Notes: generated from the letters alone by a model not told the origin. 64,000 nt of DNA from Zanthoxylum bungeanum (GCA_019454045.1 SKCR01006527.1:248001-312000), one strand, 5' to 3'; counted from the stretch's first letter, positions 35,526-48,672 are shown. Numbers and translations are program-made.

Positions 35526-37548
35526 GATGATGCTATGTTGTTGTTTCTGGTTGGCTTGCATTTGCCGCTTTCTCATTTTCTTTAAAATCTTTGAACAAAA
35601 ACAAGACAAAGATTGTGTGTATATGACGTGTATGCATTTATGCATGAATGTGTTTCCTATTCCGATGGGTTAGGTCTTCCTTGTGCTCTTCGGTGCTTCT
35701 TGCCTACAAAAGTCTTTGGTCGCCCCCTGGGTCTGCCTGCAATTCCCTTTTGTCAGTTCTCTTCTGGTGATTGGTTGGTTCTCTTTTGTCTCATGGCTCA
35801 AGATCTCGTTGTTTCCCTTATTTGCGGGGTGGTAGACTGGTCGCCCCCAGTCTTGATTTAGCTTTCTGCTCACCGCTGCTTGCATTAGGTCAAGGTGGAC
35901 CACATGATATGACATTCTATATCATCATATTATGTCACATGCTACGAAAAAGTCCAAATAGTTACACATATTATTGCCCTCAAAGAATGCCCAGTATTGA
36001 AACCAAAGAACCTTCAAATCATTCAACGCAACTCAAATCCAAGTCTTTGAATAAATGATCTAAGACAGACTCAAAGTGTGTGTGCGCAAAGGTTCTTTTG
36101 CAGATTCATCCCTAGATAAGCCAACTCAATGATTTTGTCAAAAAAATGGGATCGATGGGTCAAACCAACCTAGATGTCTCAATTATGCATGCAGTTGCTT
36201 TTCTGTGCTCAATGTGGTATGATTTTCTTTCTCTTTTGTCTCTTTATTTTTTCTTTTCATTTTGAACTTCTTTTTCTTATTATTTTTTCTTTCTTTCTCT
36301 TTTTTTCAACACACCTACCCTTTAAGGTAGCATTTCTCCTCATGGTGGTCTTAATACTCGCCCATGGGTAGCTTCACGCTTATTGGTTATATGTGGTTCA
36401 ATTCTTTTCTTTAGAGACTTTTGTTTTATTTTCAACCATTCCACACATCATAACACAAGCAAATCAGGATAGACATTTAGGCGAACGGTCATTCACCGAC
36501 CTACAATTTCTTCAACTAGGCACTTTGCTTACTACTCAGGTTTTCACTGCTAAGAACCTATAGTGAAGTGCTTACGAGTCTAACATAGATCAATCACTCA
36601 AAGTATCAGTTAAAAGCACATCAAGAGTTTATCGTTTCTAGGATTTCACCCTAAAGCAATCAATTTCATCATTGGACTTATGCCTACTATTAAGGACTAA
36701 AAAACAAAACAAAAAATTTCTCTTTTTTTTTTCCTCTTTTTTTCTTTTTTTTTTCCTTTTTTTTTTTTCCTTTTTTTTCTTTTTTTTTCTCTCCCTTTTT
36801 TGGGGCCCACCGTGGTCTTTCTATCATTGCCGTACAGTTTTATGTTCCTCGGTTTCCTTTTCCCGATATCCATGTTTGCTAAATTCTTTTTGACAAACCT
36901 TTTTTTTTCTTCTCTAACCCAACAGATATCTATGATGGCTTTTAAGACACAGAGGTTAACATCATGCGTGTATGCATGAGATGCGTGCGATGTATGAGAT
37001 ATAATATGCATGTGGTTATCAAAAGCATAAATGGTGGCTTCTATAGGTCATATAACTACGGTTCACATGCGGGTTTACAGAGGTATAGACAAAGGCTCTC
37101 GCCGGCGAAGGATTGCCCACAACTAGGACTCCCCACTCAAGGGTTCGAGCGACCAAGTGAGCGCACCTTTTTTATACCTTAAGGTACGTGCCAACGAGTT
37201 ATGGTGCATGATTGACTGTCAAATGGATTTCCTATTAAAGATTCCTCAGATGGAGGGTGGAGCGAACTCTCTTAAATACCCAAGCCTCTTAGGCTCTTAT
37301 CGCCTTGGTGACATGAATAACCAATAGGTCCTCCAAATTAGTCCATCACGGTAAGCTTCGAGCAAATGATTATCTAGGTGCCTTCACAACTTTTCCTTTA
37401 CATAAATGTAGTGAATGAAGGAAGACACCAAACCATTACCTAGCTTTAATAATGCCTTTGATTAAACCCCCTCAACCCACTATAGACGCGGTTAACTAAA
37501 GCACAAATCACAATCACTACAAGACATTATTTCATGGCCGATTCTCTA
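35526..37548 (-). other. Non-coding internal region of the Ogre/Tat-like fragment
   Basis: No domain is recognisable. There is a strong pyrimidine tract on the + strand at about 36718-36800 (polypurine on the minus strand) and a purine/pyrimidine-biased stretch at 36220-36310. No gag motifs were seen. Confidence 0.45.
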
Positions 37549-37566
37549 TCCCCAGTGGAGTCGCCA
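37549..37566 (-). other. tRNA-Arg primer-binding site
   Basis: The + strand reads tccccagtggagtcgcca, whose complement matches 18 nt at the 3' end of plant tRNA-Arg including CCA. It is three bases from the LTR edge at 37570. Confidence 0.85.
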
Positions 37567-37569
37567 GAC

Positions 37570-38934
37570 TGTAGGACACAGAACTTGAAGACGCTGTTCT
37601 AGGCTCGCGGCCTAGTTGGGAGTACGGAATAGCCCGCAGGGGAACTAAACCGGAGAGATGACATGGAGTCGCCACCCGGTGTGAACCGGGAAAATGATTT
37701 AAGGCCGCACTCACCCCTCGCAAGGAAAGACCTCAAACCGTCGGGTTCGGAATGGTCCCTTACTTAGGCCACTTGTAATGAAATGATTTATGCAATAACT
37801 TAACCGAATCCACACATCATATATGTTCAAGAATAACCCAAATCTAGTTCGCATTCATAAAAATAAATCTTATGTCTAAGTTTGCATGCTTTAAAAGTAA
37901 GTAATCATAATGGCAAATATACGATAACACACAATGAGCATGTTGAATTATCAAACACGAAAAATAAATAACATCCTAAACATAAACGTAAATTAAATTC
38001 CCATTGCGAAAGAAAATAACTATAACATGCATAAAAAATAACAAAATCATGCTTAAAAATAAATAACATACTAGACTAAATCATGTTTAAAAAATAAATA
38101 ACATATTAGACTAAATCATGCTTGAACACAAGGTTGGATGAGACGAAATATATGTGTCTCTCAAGCGGTACGTGGCGTTGTATCCCAGTGCAGACCGCAC
38201 TACCGTCCATTCAGATTCGGCTACGGAGTTTACATCCGGGTTTCCATCCGATACACCACAAGAGAGAACACATATTCCGTTCATCTGGAAATCACGTCAT
38301 GCACCAATCCACAATACTCATGCGAAATAAAGTAATAAAATAAATAAAAAATAAAGGATAATAAATAAAAGGGTGCCCTGAGGTCTAACCTTTTAAGTCG
38401 TCTTTTGGAAGTGCGTTACGCGGCCGTCGAAAGGGTTAATGCTCCGGAACTCCTCTGGTTCACTGGTTCACTATTTTCCTTCATCGCCTCGCTGTTTTGG
38501 GCTGCTGTTTCCTCTGTTCTTACTGTTGTTTTTGGTATGTATTGGTGGGGTAATTTCGGTGATGCAAGGGACTGTTTAAGGGGCTATTTGGTGTTCACAG
38601 TTTTGGTTGTGTTTTAGGACTAGTTTGTCTTGGTTTTAAGGGCTTATTATTGTTTGTTGAATCGGCCAGTGGAGTTATTTGTGTCAGTCGGTGGGGTGGC
38701 TGCGTGTCTGTGGCTTTAAGGGACATGTGAGTGGTGTACGGTGTGGCTTGGGTTTTAAAACAGAGGTCCAACAAGCAAACCCGAAGCTAAGCAAGCGAAT
38801 TAAATCCAACAAGATGTCAATTTCTGACTATTCCCTTCCGACGTCCATTTCCAGCGACTTCCACAATTTAAAGAGGTAGTGTCTCCATGTGAGACTCATC
38901 ATAGGGACTTATATGCAAAAATGAAGTGCCTACA
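37570..38934 (-). repeat. 5' LTR of the Ogre/Tat-like fragment
   Basis: A 1365-bp LTR with TGTAGG / CCTACA ends, positioned directly beside the tRNA-Arg PBS. The second LTR is not in the window. It is inserted in a truncated Copia LTR. Confidence 0.75.
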
Positions 38935-40088
38935 GTTTAATATATCTAATATATTATTTTATCGATTAATTCCAAATTAATCGTTCCCTCTCTTTAAATA
39001 GTATTTTATCCCAGATAAAATATCTCTGTAATTAATCCTAGATTAATTATATCCGAGTCATACGTCATCGGTGAATCTTCGAGAAGCGACCCATGAGATC
39101 CCTGAATATGTTGGTAGTAAATCCGGTCGTCAGACTATCTGAACACGTACGTACCTAGTACTACATTTTTACCGATTTACAAGACATGATTGGCTTCTAG
39201 CAAAGCACCGTGCCTGCCCAATTCTCCAGAAATATTCTTAAATGAATATGTAATATGTATCAGGCGTAGTATACATAGTATTGCGTATTGCGATCCAGTA
39301 TCGAATGTCACATGCAAGGCCTGTGGCTGGAATTATGTCTGCCTCATACGAAGCATATATCGGATCTCTGGTAACTAGTCTCTATAATCGGATAATCATG
39401 ACCTAGTCATATTATCCAGATGACTGCAGTATTAAAGAAAACTAGTTCCGTATCCTGCGTGATCATCATCTCCATATGAATGGAGTGATACTTCCATCTT
39501 GACATCACACCCAATACACTACGATTCTCAATATACCCAGAAGAGGCATACACAGAACCTGTTAAAACCCTGGATGACCAAAACCAAAGTATATTGATTG
39601 TCGCAAGTATTAATGATGTAAGTCTCAGGTTAAGACCAAATACACCTACCATGATTCGGACTTCCATAGACACATAGTCATACTACCAATGGAATTCCGA
39701 GGGGTCTATCCAGAGCGAAGCTGTTTCCGTGCCATCGGTAAACACAACCTCCTATTACACTTGCATAAGTATCCAGTACTTAAATATATGAGAACTATGT
39801 CGTTATGCTCCACAACGCGCACAAGTGCAATACTAGTCTATTCCGCATTATCGATGTCCAATCTCGATAAACTACGACTAGGGATGTTTTAATGATTAAA
39901 CCTTCATGGATTGATACTGTCTCATATCTTATCAATCCGGAACTAATCATATGGACTTTATCATTTATATATCCCGGTAATCTAATTACAAATGATAAAA
40001 AAGCAATTTCCTTTGTCACATAGTTAATTTGTACAACAATACAATGTTCTGTACAAATAGTGATGCTATTGGTCATAATTGTCCAACA
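38935..40088 (-). repeat. Truncated Copia LTR (minus strand)
   Basis: 1154 bp collinear with the second half of 31525-33585, from gtttaatatatc to the ccaaca end, but lacking the other part, which would lie beyond the Ogre-like LTR. It abuts plus-strand Copia integrase at 40089. Confidence 0.8.
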
Positions 40089-42080
40089 GAAAGAGTATGT
40101 TATTCTTTCACAGTAGACTCCTCCTGAAATACCTCAATTGCGTGGTGTGTCCGAACGGAGAAGCCGAACTTTGTTAGACATGGTAAGGTTAATAAAGAGT
40201 TGCACCGAGCTACCAATTTCCTTCACGGGATACGCATTGAACAATGCAATACTTATTTTGAATAAGGTTTCGTCAAAGTCTGTTGGACAGACTCAATATT
40301 AAATATGGACAGGAAAGAAACCAGGTTTCTCATTCCTGATGATTTGGGAATGTTGGGCATATAATTAAACATTTGGATGGTACCAAACTAGAATCCAAAT
40401 TGGATAACTGCCTATTTGTAATAGGTTATCCTAGGGAAACCAAATGATATTACCTCTACAACCCAAAAAAGAACAAGATATTTATTGCTCTCCATGCGGT
40501 TTTCCTTAGAGGAATTCCTAAATGCAGTGGTAAGTGGCATGAAGGTAGAACTCAATGAAAATCAGAGTGATACTGTTATTGGCACCGATTCCTTAACGGA
40601 ACACGAACAGTTTATCAGGGATGAGACTGTACCACAATCTTCTAATACATAAGAACCGCGTAGGTCGGAGAGAGTCAGAAAAAAACCTGAGAGGTATGGG
40701 TTTCTGATCTCACCTCATGTAGATATTAATCTTATTGAGGAAGATGAACTAACTACGTATGATGAAGCGATACAAGGAATCGACTCCGCTTTATGGAAAA
40801 GTGCCAGGAAGTTCGAAATGGATTCCATGTATATCAACTGAGTTTGGATACTGGTTGAGGCACCAGAAGGCATTGTGCCTATTGGTGATAAATGGGTCTT
40901 CATGGTGAAGAAAAACATGGATGGGAACATAAAAACGTACAAAGCTAGGCTTGTAGCGAAAGGGTATCATCATCAACATGGTGTCGATTACGACAAAACC
41001 TTTTACCCATTGCCATGATTAAATCCATTCGGATAATGCTTGCTATTGCTACATATTTCATTTATGAAATATGGCAAATGGATGTCAAAACCATTTTCCT
41101 TAACGAAATTTTTTTGGAGGATGTTTACAACATCTTGACGGTTTTGTCGTGCTGAAACATGCAAACAAGGTTTGCAAGTTAAATTGATCCATTTATGGAT
41201 TAAAGCAAGCATTGCGTTCTTGGAACCAACATTTTGATGAGATCATAATGGTATATGATTTCATTCAAAACAAAGATGATTCTTGTGTATATATGAAGGT
41301 TAGTGGGAGCGCACTGACATTGATTGTCATATACATTGATGATGTATTGCTTCTTAGCAATAACATTCCCATATTACAATCGGTGAAAGCTTGGCTTTCA
41401 TTAAAATTCTCCATGAAAAACTTGGGAGAGACAATATTTATTCTAGGAATAAAGATCTACTGGGATAGATCTAAAAGTTGTTGGCACTCTCCGAGAACTC
41501 GTACATTGAAAAACATGTACACGACCTGGTGTCTCATATGCTTTGAGTATATGGAGTCACAATAAGGCCGATCCATGTGATGGTCACTGGATTGATATAA
41601 AGAACATCTTTGAGTATCTTAGACGAACTAAGGATGCTTTCTTAATCTATGGAGAAAGAGAACTTGAGGTAATTGGGTTCACCGTTGCAAGTTTCCGAAC
41701 CGATGAAGACGACTTTGAGTCATAATCAGGGTACATATTTTGTTTGAACAACGAAACAGTGAGCTGGAAATCTTCCAAGCAAGATACTGCTGCCAATTCA
41801 ACAACAAAAGCGGAATATATTGTTGCGGATGAGGTAGCAAGAGAAGCATTTTGGATCTATAAAATTCCTAATTAGATTAGGAGTAGTTCTGTTAGCAGCT
41901 GAGCGGGGCTACAACACAGGCTAAAGAATTACGGTCTCATCAACGATCCAAATATGTACTTCGACAGTTTTATCTGATTCGTGAGATCATAAATCGTGAT
42001 GATGTGATGATTGAATAAATCACATCAGATAATAACCTTGTAAATCCACTGACGAAAGCGATATCTCAGCATAAGCATGA
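40089..42080 (+). pseudogene. Copia integrase C-terminus, reverse transcriptase and RNase H
   Basis: Frames change often, but the Copia order is clear. TPPEIPQLRGVSERRSRTLLDMV begins near 40120. RRSERVRKKPERYGF is near 40660-40700. EMDSMY and GDKWVFMVKKNMDG, then YKARLVAKGYHHQHGVDY, lie near 40810-40990. The RT catalytic YIDD is at 41332-41343. LSLKFSMKNLGE and the RNase H piece SWKSSKQDTAANSTTKAEYI (about 41765-41820) follow. At least eight stops or shifts; dead. Confidence 0.9.
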
Positions 42081-42143
42081 GCGACCCGTATATAGTTCAT
42101 GTGTTAGATACTTAAGTGATTGGCTATAGGCCAAGTGGGAAAT

Positions 42144-44043
42144 TATTGGACAATTATGACCCATAACATCATTATTTGTAAAAGACATGGTGTTCTTTGT
42201 ACAAATTAACTATGTGACAAAAGAAATTTCTATTTTATCATTTTTAATTGGATTACTCGGATATATAAATGATAAAAGTCCTTATGATCAGTTCCGGATT
42301 AATAAGATATGAGACAGTATTAATCCACGAAAGATTTGATCATTAAATATCCCTAGTCGTAGTATTATCGAGACTGGACATCGATAATGCGGAATAGGCT
42401 GATATTGCACTTGTGCGCGTTATGAAAGCTTAACGGCATAGTTATCATATATTTAAGTATTAGATACTTATACAAGTGTGATAGGAGGTTCTATTATCTG
42501 TTGGAACGGAAACAGTTTCGCTCTGGATAGACCTATCGGAATCCCATTGGTAGTATGACTATGTGTCTATGGGAATCCGGATTAGGGTAGGTGTATTTGG
42601 TCTTAACCTGAGACTTGCATCACTAATACTTGCGAAAATCAGTACGCTTTGATTTTGGTCGTCCGGGGCTTTAACAGACTCTATACACGCCTCTTCTGGG
42701 TATACTGAGAATCGTAGTGTATTGGGTGTGATGTCAAGATGGAAGTATCACTTCAGTCATATGGAGATGATGATCACGTAGGATACAGAACTAATACTCT
42801 TAAGTACTGCAGTCATCGGGATAACATGACTAGGTCATGATTATCCGATTATAGAGACTAGTTGCCAGTGATCCGATATATGTTTCGTACGGGACATACA
42901 CAATTCCAGCCCTATGCCTAACATGTGACATCCGATACTGGATTGTAATATGCAATACTTAGTATACTACGTCTGATAAAGATTATGTATTCCTTAAAAG
43001 AATATTTCTGGAGAATTAGGTAGACACGATGCTTTGTTAGAAGCAAACCATGTATTGTAAATCGGTAAGAACGTGGTACTGGGTACGCACGTATTCGGAT
43101 AGTCCGATGATTGTATTTACTACCAACATATCCAGGGATCTCTTGGATCTCTTCCCAAAGATTCACCGATGACATTTGACACAAACAGAATTAATCTAGG
43201 ATTAATTGGAAGAGAGAGAGAAAATTAATCTGGGATTATTGCGGCACGAATTTATCTGAGATAAAATTCGGTTAGAAGAGAGAGAGAACAATTAATTTGG
43301 AATTAATCGATTAAATAATATATTGGATATATTAATTGAAATTAGATTTCAAAGCGGAATTAAAATTGGATTTTAATTCGGGCAAATGAATTAATTTAGA
43401 ATTAATTCGTAAGTGACTTTAATAATAATTTTACAATGCATAATTATTTAATTAAATTATATTTAATTATGTCGCAACAACAAATTCGTTTAATTCGGAA
43501 TTAAACGAATCCGGGCCCGAACGAAGTTGCGTGTTGGATTATTCGACTTAAATTTGGAATTTAAAAGTGTTGTGACCCACTTGACTTACATCAACAAGTT
43601 TGACTTGTGATGGAAGTTGTTAAAGATTGTGTAAAGCTTGGATTGCTTTTTCAACACACAATCTAAACCAACACACTTAGTTTTTTTATTTTGAAAGACA
43701 TATACCAACTTTGATTTTAGTAATTGGTAATTGATTTTAGAAATCAAATATCAAGAAAATAAAAACTCTCTCCCTCTCCCACACATTGTCGTGAACCTCA
43801 TTCTTCTTCCTCTATTGATTTTGCTTCAAAATCAACTTGAGCTAACACTTTCAATGAGTTAAAGAATGTGATAGGGAAACTCATCATTGAGTTTGGAACA
43901 CAAACACAAAGCTTGGAGCTTCCGAAACGAACAGATTTTTGAAATCTCAACATCCGATCATTGTAAGTATTTTTGCAACTTCTTTGATTATTCACACACA
44001 ATATCATCTTAGAGTCCATTGGCATGTTCTAGGAACACTAACA
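42144..44043 (+). repeat. Copia right (3') LTR
   Basis: Collinear with 21431-23347. It is preceded by a polypurine tract, aagtgggaaat. The first dinucleotides are mutated (tattgg instead of tgttgg). It ends ggaacactaaca, followed by the rest of the Gypsy minisatellite. Confidence 0.9.
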
Positions 44044-44500
44044 GAGGGGTCATTCCCTTGCGGTCGACTTAGATGGCTTGGGGTCGGTCTGTCCCCCAAT
44101 GACTTTCTTTGTCAGATCGGCTCGGGGTTATGTTATGTCCCGCTGATGCCCTATTGTTGTATTATAGCTCGAGGATGGGAGATTTTCCTCGTAATTTGTT
44201 TTTATTTCGTAGGTCTTTGCAGATCATCCAGGTCGAATTCTTCCATTCGAGAAAGTCGTGGAAGGGATGACCAATTTATGGATCAGAAACAGAGGTGCAA
44301 GATCTGGGTTGTGAACTCGATGTAGATTTTCACGAGAAGCAGAAATGAAGCTTTGCAGTTGCGGTACTTGTTATGAGGTGGGGCGGACTTGATTCTGGGT
44401 TTGGTCAAGATTGAGCCTATGCGTGAGAAAGAATCACCATATTATTATAGTTCCCGATATCAACTCACAAACTCGTTGATACCGAGAACTATGGGACATA
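44044..44500 (+). other. Gypsy internal 3' part, after the Copia
   Basis: Completes the fourth 131-bp unit (to about 44165), then carries about 335 bp of non-coding DNA ending just before the 3' LTR. No clear polypurine tract beyond gaactatgggac. Confidence 0.55.
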
Positions 44501-45756
44501 CATTGATGGTGATTTTTAACCCCGAAGAACTGTGAAGCCAGAAGAGAGGTAGAATGAGTTTTTTGGCACTTAATATATGAAAGTCCAAGATCTTCGTAAG
44601 GATGAGAAGTCAGAACATAGGACTAGAATGATCATATTCGGTTTTTGGCACTGACCTGATGAGAAGGACCAGAGCTGATGCGCAGATGAAGACAAAACTG
44701 AGGTCGTTAGGAGATATATTTTGTACTTGTAACAATGAGAGTGAGATTTGGAGTAAGCCAACTGAGGCATGGTCACATACACCTGAGGGAGCTTTATCAG
44801 AAACAAAGAAACATAAAAATGTGATCATTAGAAGATGCAAGTTAAAAGAAAATCATAACAGTTCAGATTTTTATCAATGGGAACTATTCTCAATATTTCT
44901 ACATGCCCATAACCAAAGCGACCAAGAAGCTTAATGTTGGCTTGACCTTTTTTGGAGAGAAAGTGAGGGAAGTTAAAGCATCTCTACCGACCCGATCTAT
45001 TAACATATGCAAGGAAGGATGTCACTTGTTTTTGTGTACCGACCAGAGGATGTAGGTCGGAGTTGTAGCATTATGCTCGCGTACGGACGACGTAAGCCCT
45101 CAACGGAAGTTTGAGTCTCCCAAGGGCCGACGAGATATGAGTAGGTCAGCGGCTGATGAGATGGAAGAGGGCCTCAATTGACCCACGAAATTACGTGAAT
45201 GATTGAAACATAGGTTGACACATGAGCAGAGTGTGTAGCAGTTACCGAAAAAAAGTGAATTAATGAGGTTCAGATGATATGGAGTGGTTGTGTCAGACGA
45301 CATAGCTAATATTTGTAGAGTGATTGAGGAAATGAGTCTAGGTAATGATAGTAGAGTAACATGGCTGACTTCACGAATTGGTGAAATAATGGATCTAGAC
45401 ACGCTATATAAAGGGGGTGAAGACTCCGATTGAAGGGTTGCTCTTCTTCTTTTTTGGAATACTTTTGAGCATTTACACAACTTGTAAAAAAAAAAGAGAA
45501 AACTTAGTGTAAGTGAGAGACAAAGAGGTTGGTCTGACCCGATGTGGTAATAAAAGATTTTATTTCTTTTGTATCCGTGAATGTAGGTTGAAGTCATTCC
45601 ATCGAACCACATTAAATCCTTTATTTTATCTGTGCGACTTCTTGTTTGTTTGTCAAGTTTGTTTTGGTTCCCAACTAACCAAATAAATTTACTGCTTGAG
45701 GGAGGTTTGTTCGAGTTTTCTCGAATTACCCCTGGAACGAAAAACAATCGTCAACA
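44501..45756 (+). repeat. Gypsy 3' LTR
   Basis: An uninterrupted 1256-bp copy of the split 5' LTR. It contains TATATAAA at 45405-45412, a GA-rich tract, the ctaaccaaataaattt phrase and the gtcaaca end. It serves as the template for recognising the two insertions in the 5' LTR. Confidence 0.85.
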
Positions 45757-46128
45757 AATTTTATTTATTTATTTAGTTTTCCCTCTAAAGGAAAAAAAAA
45801 AAAAAACAAAATTCATTTCAATAAAAGAATCACCATCGAAATTTTAGGTGAATTTTTTTATGAGATTTGAAAACACATCATGAATGTGGGATTGAAAAAT
45901 AGTCTTAAATTTTGATTCGTTTTGTCTTGGCTTTGAAAGAGAGCAGTTGCCTAATTACAATGTCATAGAAAGGGTCCAATAAGGAGAAACAAAAAAAAAA
46001 AGGAAAAACAATGAAATGGTGGTATCAGTTCTGAGTTCTGACAAATAATTTTGATTAAAGCCGATGAGGGAGAGAGAAGAAAAAAAAGTGTTTTGATTTT
46101 ACTTGGCTTCGTTGTGTTGTTGTTGTGT

Positions 46129-46166
<38 letters not shown>

Positions 46167-47671
46167 AACTGCATTGCTTGGTCTGAGTGGTTACTTGTAG
46201 CAGCAAGGAAGGGGGCGAATCCCAGCAAAGTTAGGTATCTTTTTGTCATTTATTCAAATAATATATATATATATATATATATAAAACATGAATATCTGTG
46301 CAGTTGATTATTTTATTGGGGGTAGCTGCCTGCCTGAACACTCAGAGCCCAGTGGCTTAATTTACATTTCTGAATATTTTAACCCTCCCACTGTTGCCTG
46401 TGAATCAATAGCTTCTGCACCAATTTTCTCCCTCAATCATTACTAGTTTTGAAACCTCTATTTCACACACCAACTGAAATCATGAGACTGGGGGGCTCAT
46501 GTGGATGGATTTATTTAAAATTTAAGTCCAATTTTTCTACAAACCCCACGTCTAGGAGACGTAATCGTGCATACCTACGATCACATCTCATGTGGTAAGT
46601 TTTCTACGAGAATAAAATCATGCAGGATTGTATAAATTCCAAAACCTCCTAAAACGGATAAATGTATCTTGTAAATATTTGAGGTCGCAGAAATACACAT
46701 TCAAATGCTATTATCGAATCCTAAATGATCTGCTTAAACTCTTTGAGCACTTACCAATCAACTTAAGATTTGGTTAAATAGTTTCTCTAACAAAAAAAGA
46801 AGGTATGATCTTGACCAACTTCAAGGGTGGAAAATACAGTTAAAATGGAACGAAATATTTATATGGGTTTTGCAGCATCTTGTGGACCTTGGCCTGGCTT
46901 AACATTTGAGCTATATATTAAAAAAAAAAAATTATTAGAAAATTGAAACAAACCATGCCATTATCGTGAGTGCATGCGCCAGTATCACATATTTCTATTT
47001 GGACCAACCTTAGTGGGCAGGAACATAACTAGCCTTGTTGATACCATATATATATATATATATATGTATATAATTATTGAGTACACTACAAATTTAAAGA
47101 TATATAATCTGAAATTTATTGAGATATTGAATATAAATATTTTATAGCACACTCAGAAACCCAGAATTATACGTCTACTAAAGACGAGATATCTACTCAT
47201 ATTCAAATATAAGGAGAAATTCTACTCCGACAAATATGAAGAGAATATTTTTGAGTTCCTGCTAAGCATGGAGTCGAACCTAAGAGCCCATTGGCTATAT
47301 ATATATACATATATATATTCCTTTGCAGGTAATGAAACAGAGACTTGGTTAAGCGGTTGAGTTTGGATCTAGTGCGGAACATAACTACATAAATTTAGAT
47401 TTTTTATAATTTTAACCACCTTTTGAATTAATTAAGAACACGAATTCAAATACGGATATTGCCAACTCCATCCGACTCCATGCATCTAATACAACAAAAC
47501 TTAACAAGTATCTTTTACAATAAAAAAAATGAAATAAAAATATAGTCGTTCTAAAATTTAATCCTTCCTCTGCCCTCTACATGTTTAAACACAAGAGTTA
47601 AATATGGGATAAAAAAATCGATTAGCAGTCGTAGGAAAAATTCATAATTACAACTTACAAGGGGTAAAATA
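45757..47671. other. AT-rich intergenic DNA with TA microsatellites
   Basis: No gene seen. TA repeats lie at about 46130-46161, 46259-46283, 47048-47066 and 47299-47320. A short stretch at 46166-46225 has weak tRNA-like A/B-box words but is not convincing as a SINE. Confidence 0.55.
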
Positions 47672-48391
47672 TGTTGTGATTATCTGATTACTGAAGAGTG
47701 TTTTGTGAGGAAAAATAAATACTTTATATTACTGCAAGAATAGAATTTACCAGGTATATTGACACGTGCCTGATGACGTGGCAAACACCTTACTGATGTG
47801 GCTGTTGATTGTGTGTTGACGTAGCGCTGACTATTCGCTGACGTGGTCGATGACTCATCGCTTACGTGTTGCTGACTGTGCGTTGATGTGTGTTGACGTG
47901 TTGGACACGTCAACATCTTCAAGCTCTAGCAGACGCATGGCGAGAGTGGCGGCGCGTGGCACGCGTGTGGGCTGTTCCAGTCTCCATTTGATTGTCGGAA
48001 AATAACACCGTGTTCGTCTCGACATGAACAAACTGATGCTATGCTCAAAATTGATTTTTGAGAACTTTCCCGAAACCCAAATTTTTCGAATAAATACTCT
48101 CTATTACTACAAGAACATAATTTACAAATACTATAAAACTTGTATAAAAAATATCACACACTAACTACACTCTATAAGCTCTCTTACTTAGAGCTTACAC
48201 TATAAGGTCTCTTACTTGAAGTTTCTTGTTGAAGATGGTTTAAGCTCTCAAATGAGCTCTCTATTTATAGTGAAACTCAAACTCACTATTACAACAAACT
48301 AATAAATGCACCTAAAGCAAACTTGTAGTTTTGCTCCATAAATCAAGGAAAAACAAGCACTCCTTAAAGACTTGCACCAAAAAAATCAACA
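47672..48391 (-). repeat. Candidate Copia LTR, minus strand, with ACGT-rich repeats
   Basis: A 720-bp block with TGTTG / CAACA ends. Just right of it, at 48392-48410, the minus strand reads AAGTGGAGGAT, a typical Copia polypurine tract preceding a 3' LTR. Internal-type sequence extends to about 48480 and then stops, so only a 3' end survives. The block contains a cluster of tgacgtgg / tgatgtgg words (47760-47910). A 40-bp direct repeat lies near 47709 and 48089. No target duplication was found. Confidence 0.5.
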
Positions 48392-48672
48392 AGATCCTCC
48401 ACTTAAAATAGGTTTGCCATTATCAAAAGGTAGCAATTGTTTTTGACAATAATAACAATACTTTTGATAATACATGAAGATACAAGCTGGATTGTACGAA
48501 ACAGCCATCATCGTACGTACATTATCTAATTAATCAGAATTTGCCTGCATATTTAAAACGTTCAAATTCTACATAAATATCACCAGAGATGGGATGTACA
48601 CACAGTACACGTATATAATAAGCTCATAAACAATCATGTTCTTCGACCTGTATCATATATATAATAAAATTT

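Larger units (their letters stand above)
33586..38934 (-). mobile_element. Ogre/Tat-like Gypsy fragment, minus strand
   Basis: An LTR (37570-38934) with TGTAGG...CCTACA ends is followed on the minus strand by an 18-nt PBS (37549-37566). The PBS is complementary to the 3' end of tRNA-Arg (TGGCGACTCCACTGGGGA), as in Ogre-type elements. A non-coding region of about 2 kb (35526-37548) and a tandem-repeat array (33586-35525) follow. No gag, pol or 3' LTR is left; the element is cut by the Copia LTR at 33585. Confidence 0.72.
21431..44043 (+). mobile_element. Long-LTR Copia element, heavily interrupted
   Basis: The LTRs are 21431-23347 and 42144-44043 (about 1.9 kb each). An intact initiator-Met-type PBS follows the left LTR. 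Gag, integrase, reverse transcriptase and RNase H remnants occur in the normal Copia order (gag 25628, integrase 27121 and 40089, RT 40700-41600, RNase H to 42080). Other elements are inserted between 27573 and 40088, and about 90 codons of integrase are missing there. It is inserted in the 131-bp repeat of the Gypsy element. Flanks aaagg / gaggg are a decayed duplication. Confidence 0.88.
11787..45756 (+). mobile_element. Host Gypsy-type LTR element of the nested block (non-autonomous)
   Basis: This is the outermost element of a 34 kb nest. Its 5' LTR is split into 11787-12257 and 19574-20377 by a Copia insertion. Its internal part is split into 20378-21430 and 44044-44500 by another Copia. 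Its 3' LTR is 44501-45756. With insertions removed the LTRs are about 1.28 and 1.26 kb. A PBS-like sequence follows the 5' LTR at 20378. The flanks agttt (11782-11786) and aattt (45757-45761) match at 4 of 5 bases. The remaining internal region, about 1.5 kb, has no gag or pol and contains a 131-bp tandem repeat, so the element is non-autonomous (LARD-like). Confidence 0.8.

Noticed and set aside
45100..45747. 215-codon minus-strand ORF
   Set aside because: It lies in the Gypsy 3' LTR, has no domain, and the 5' LTR copy does not preserve the frame.
46166..46225. tRNA-like A and B box words, possible SINE
   Set aside because: The matches are weak, no poly-A tail or target duplication could be defined, and TA microsatellites flank it.
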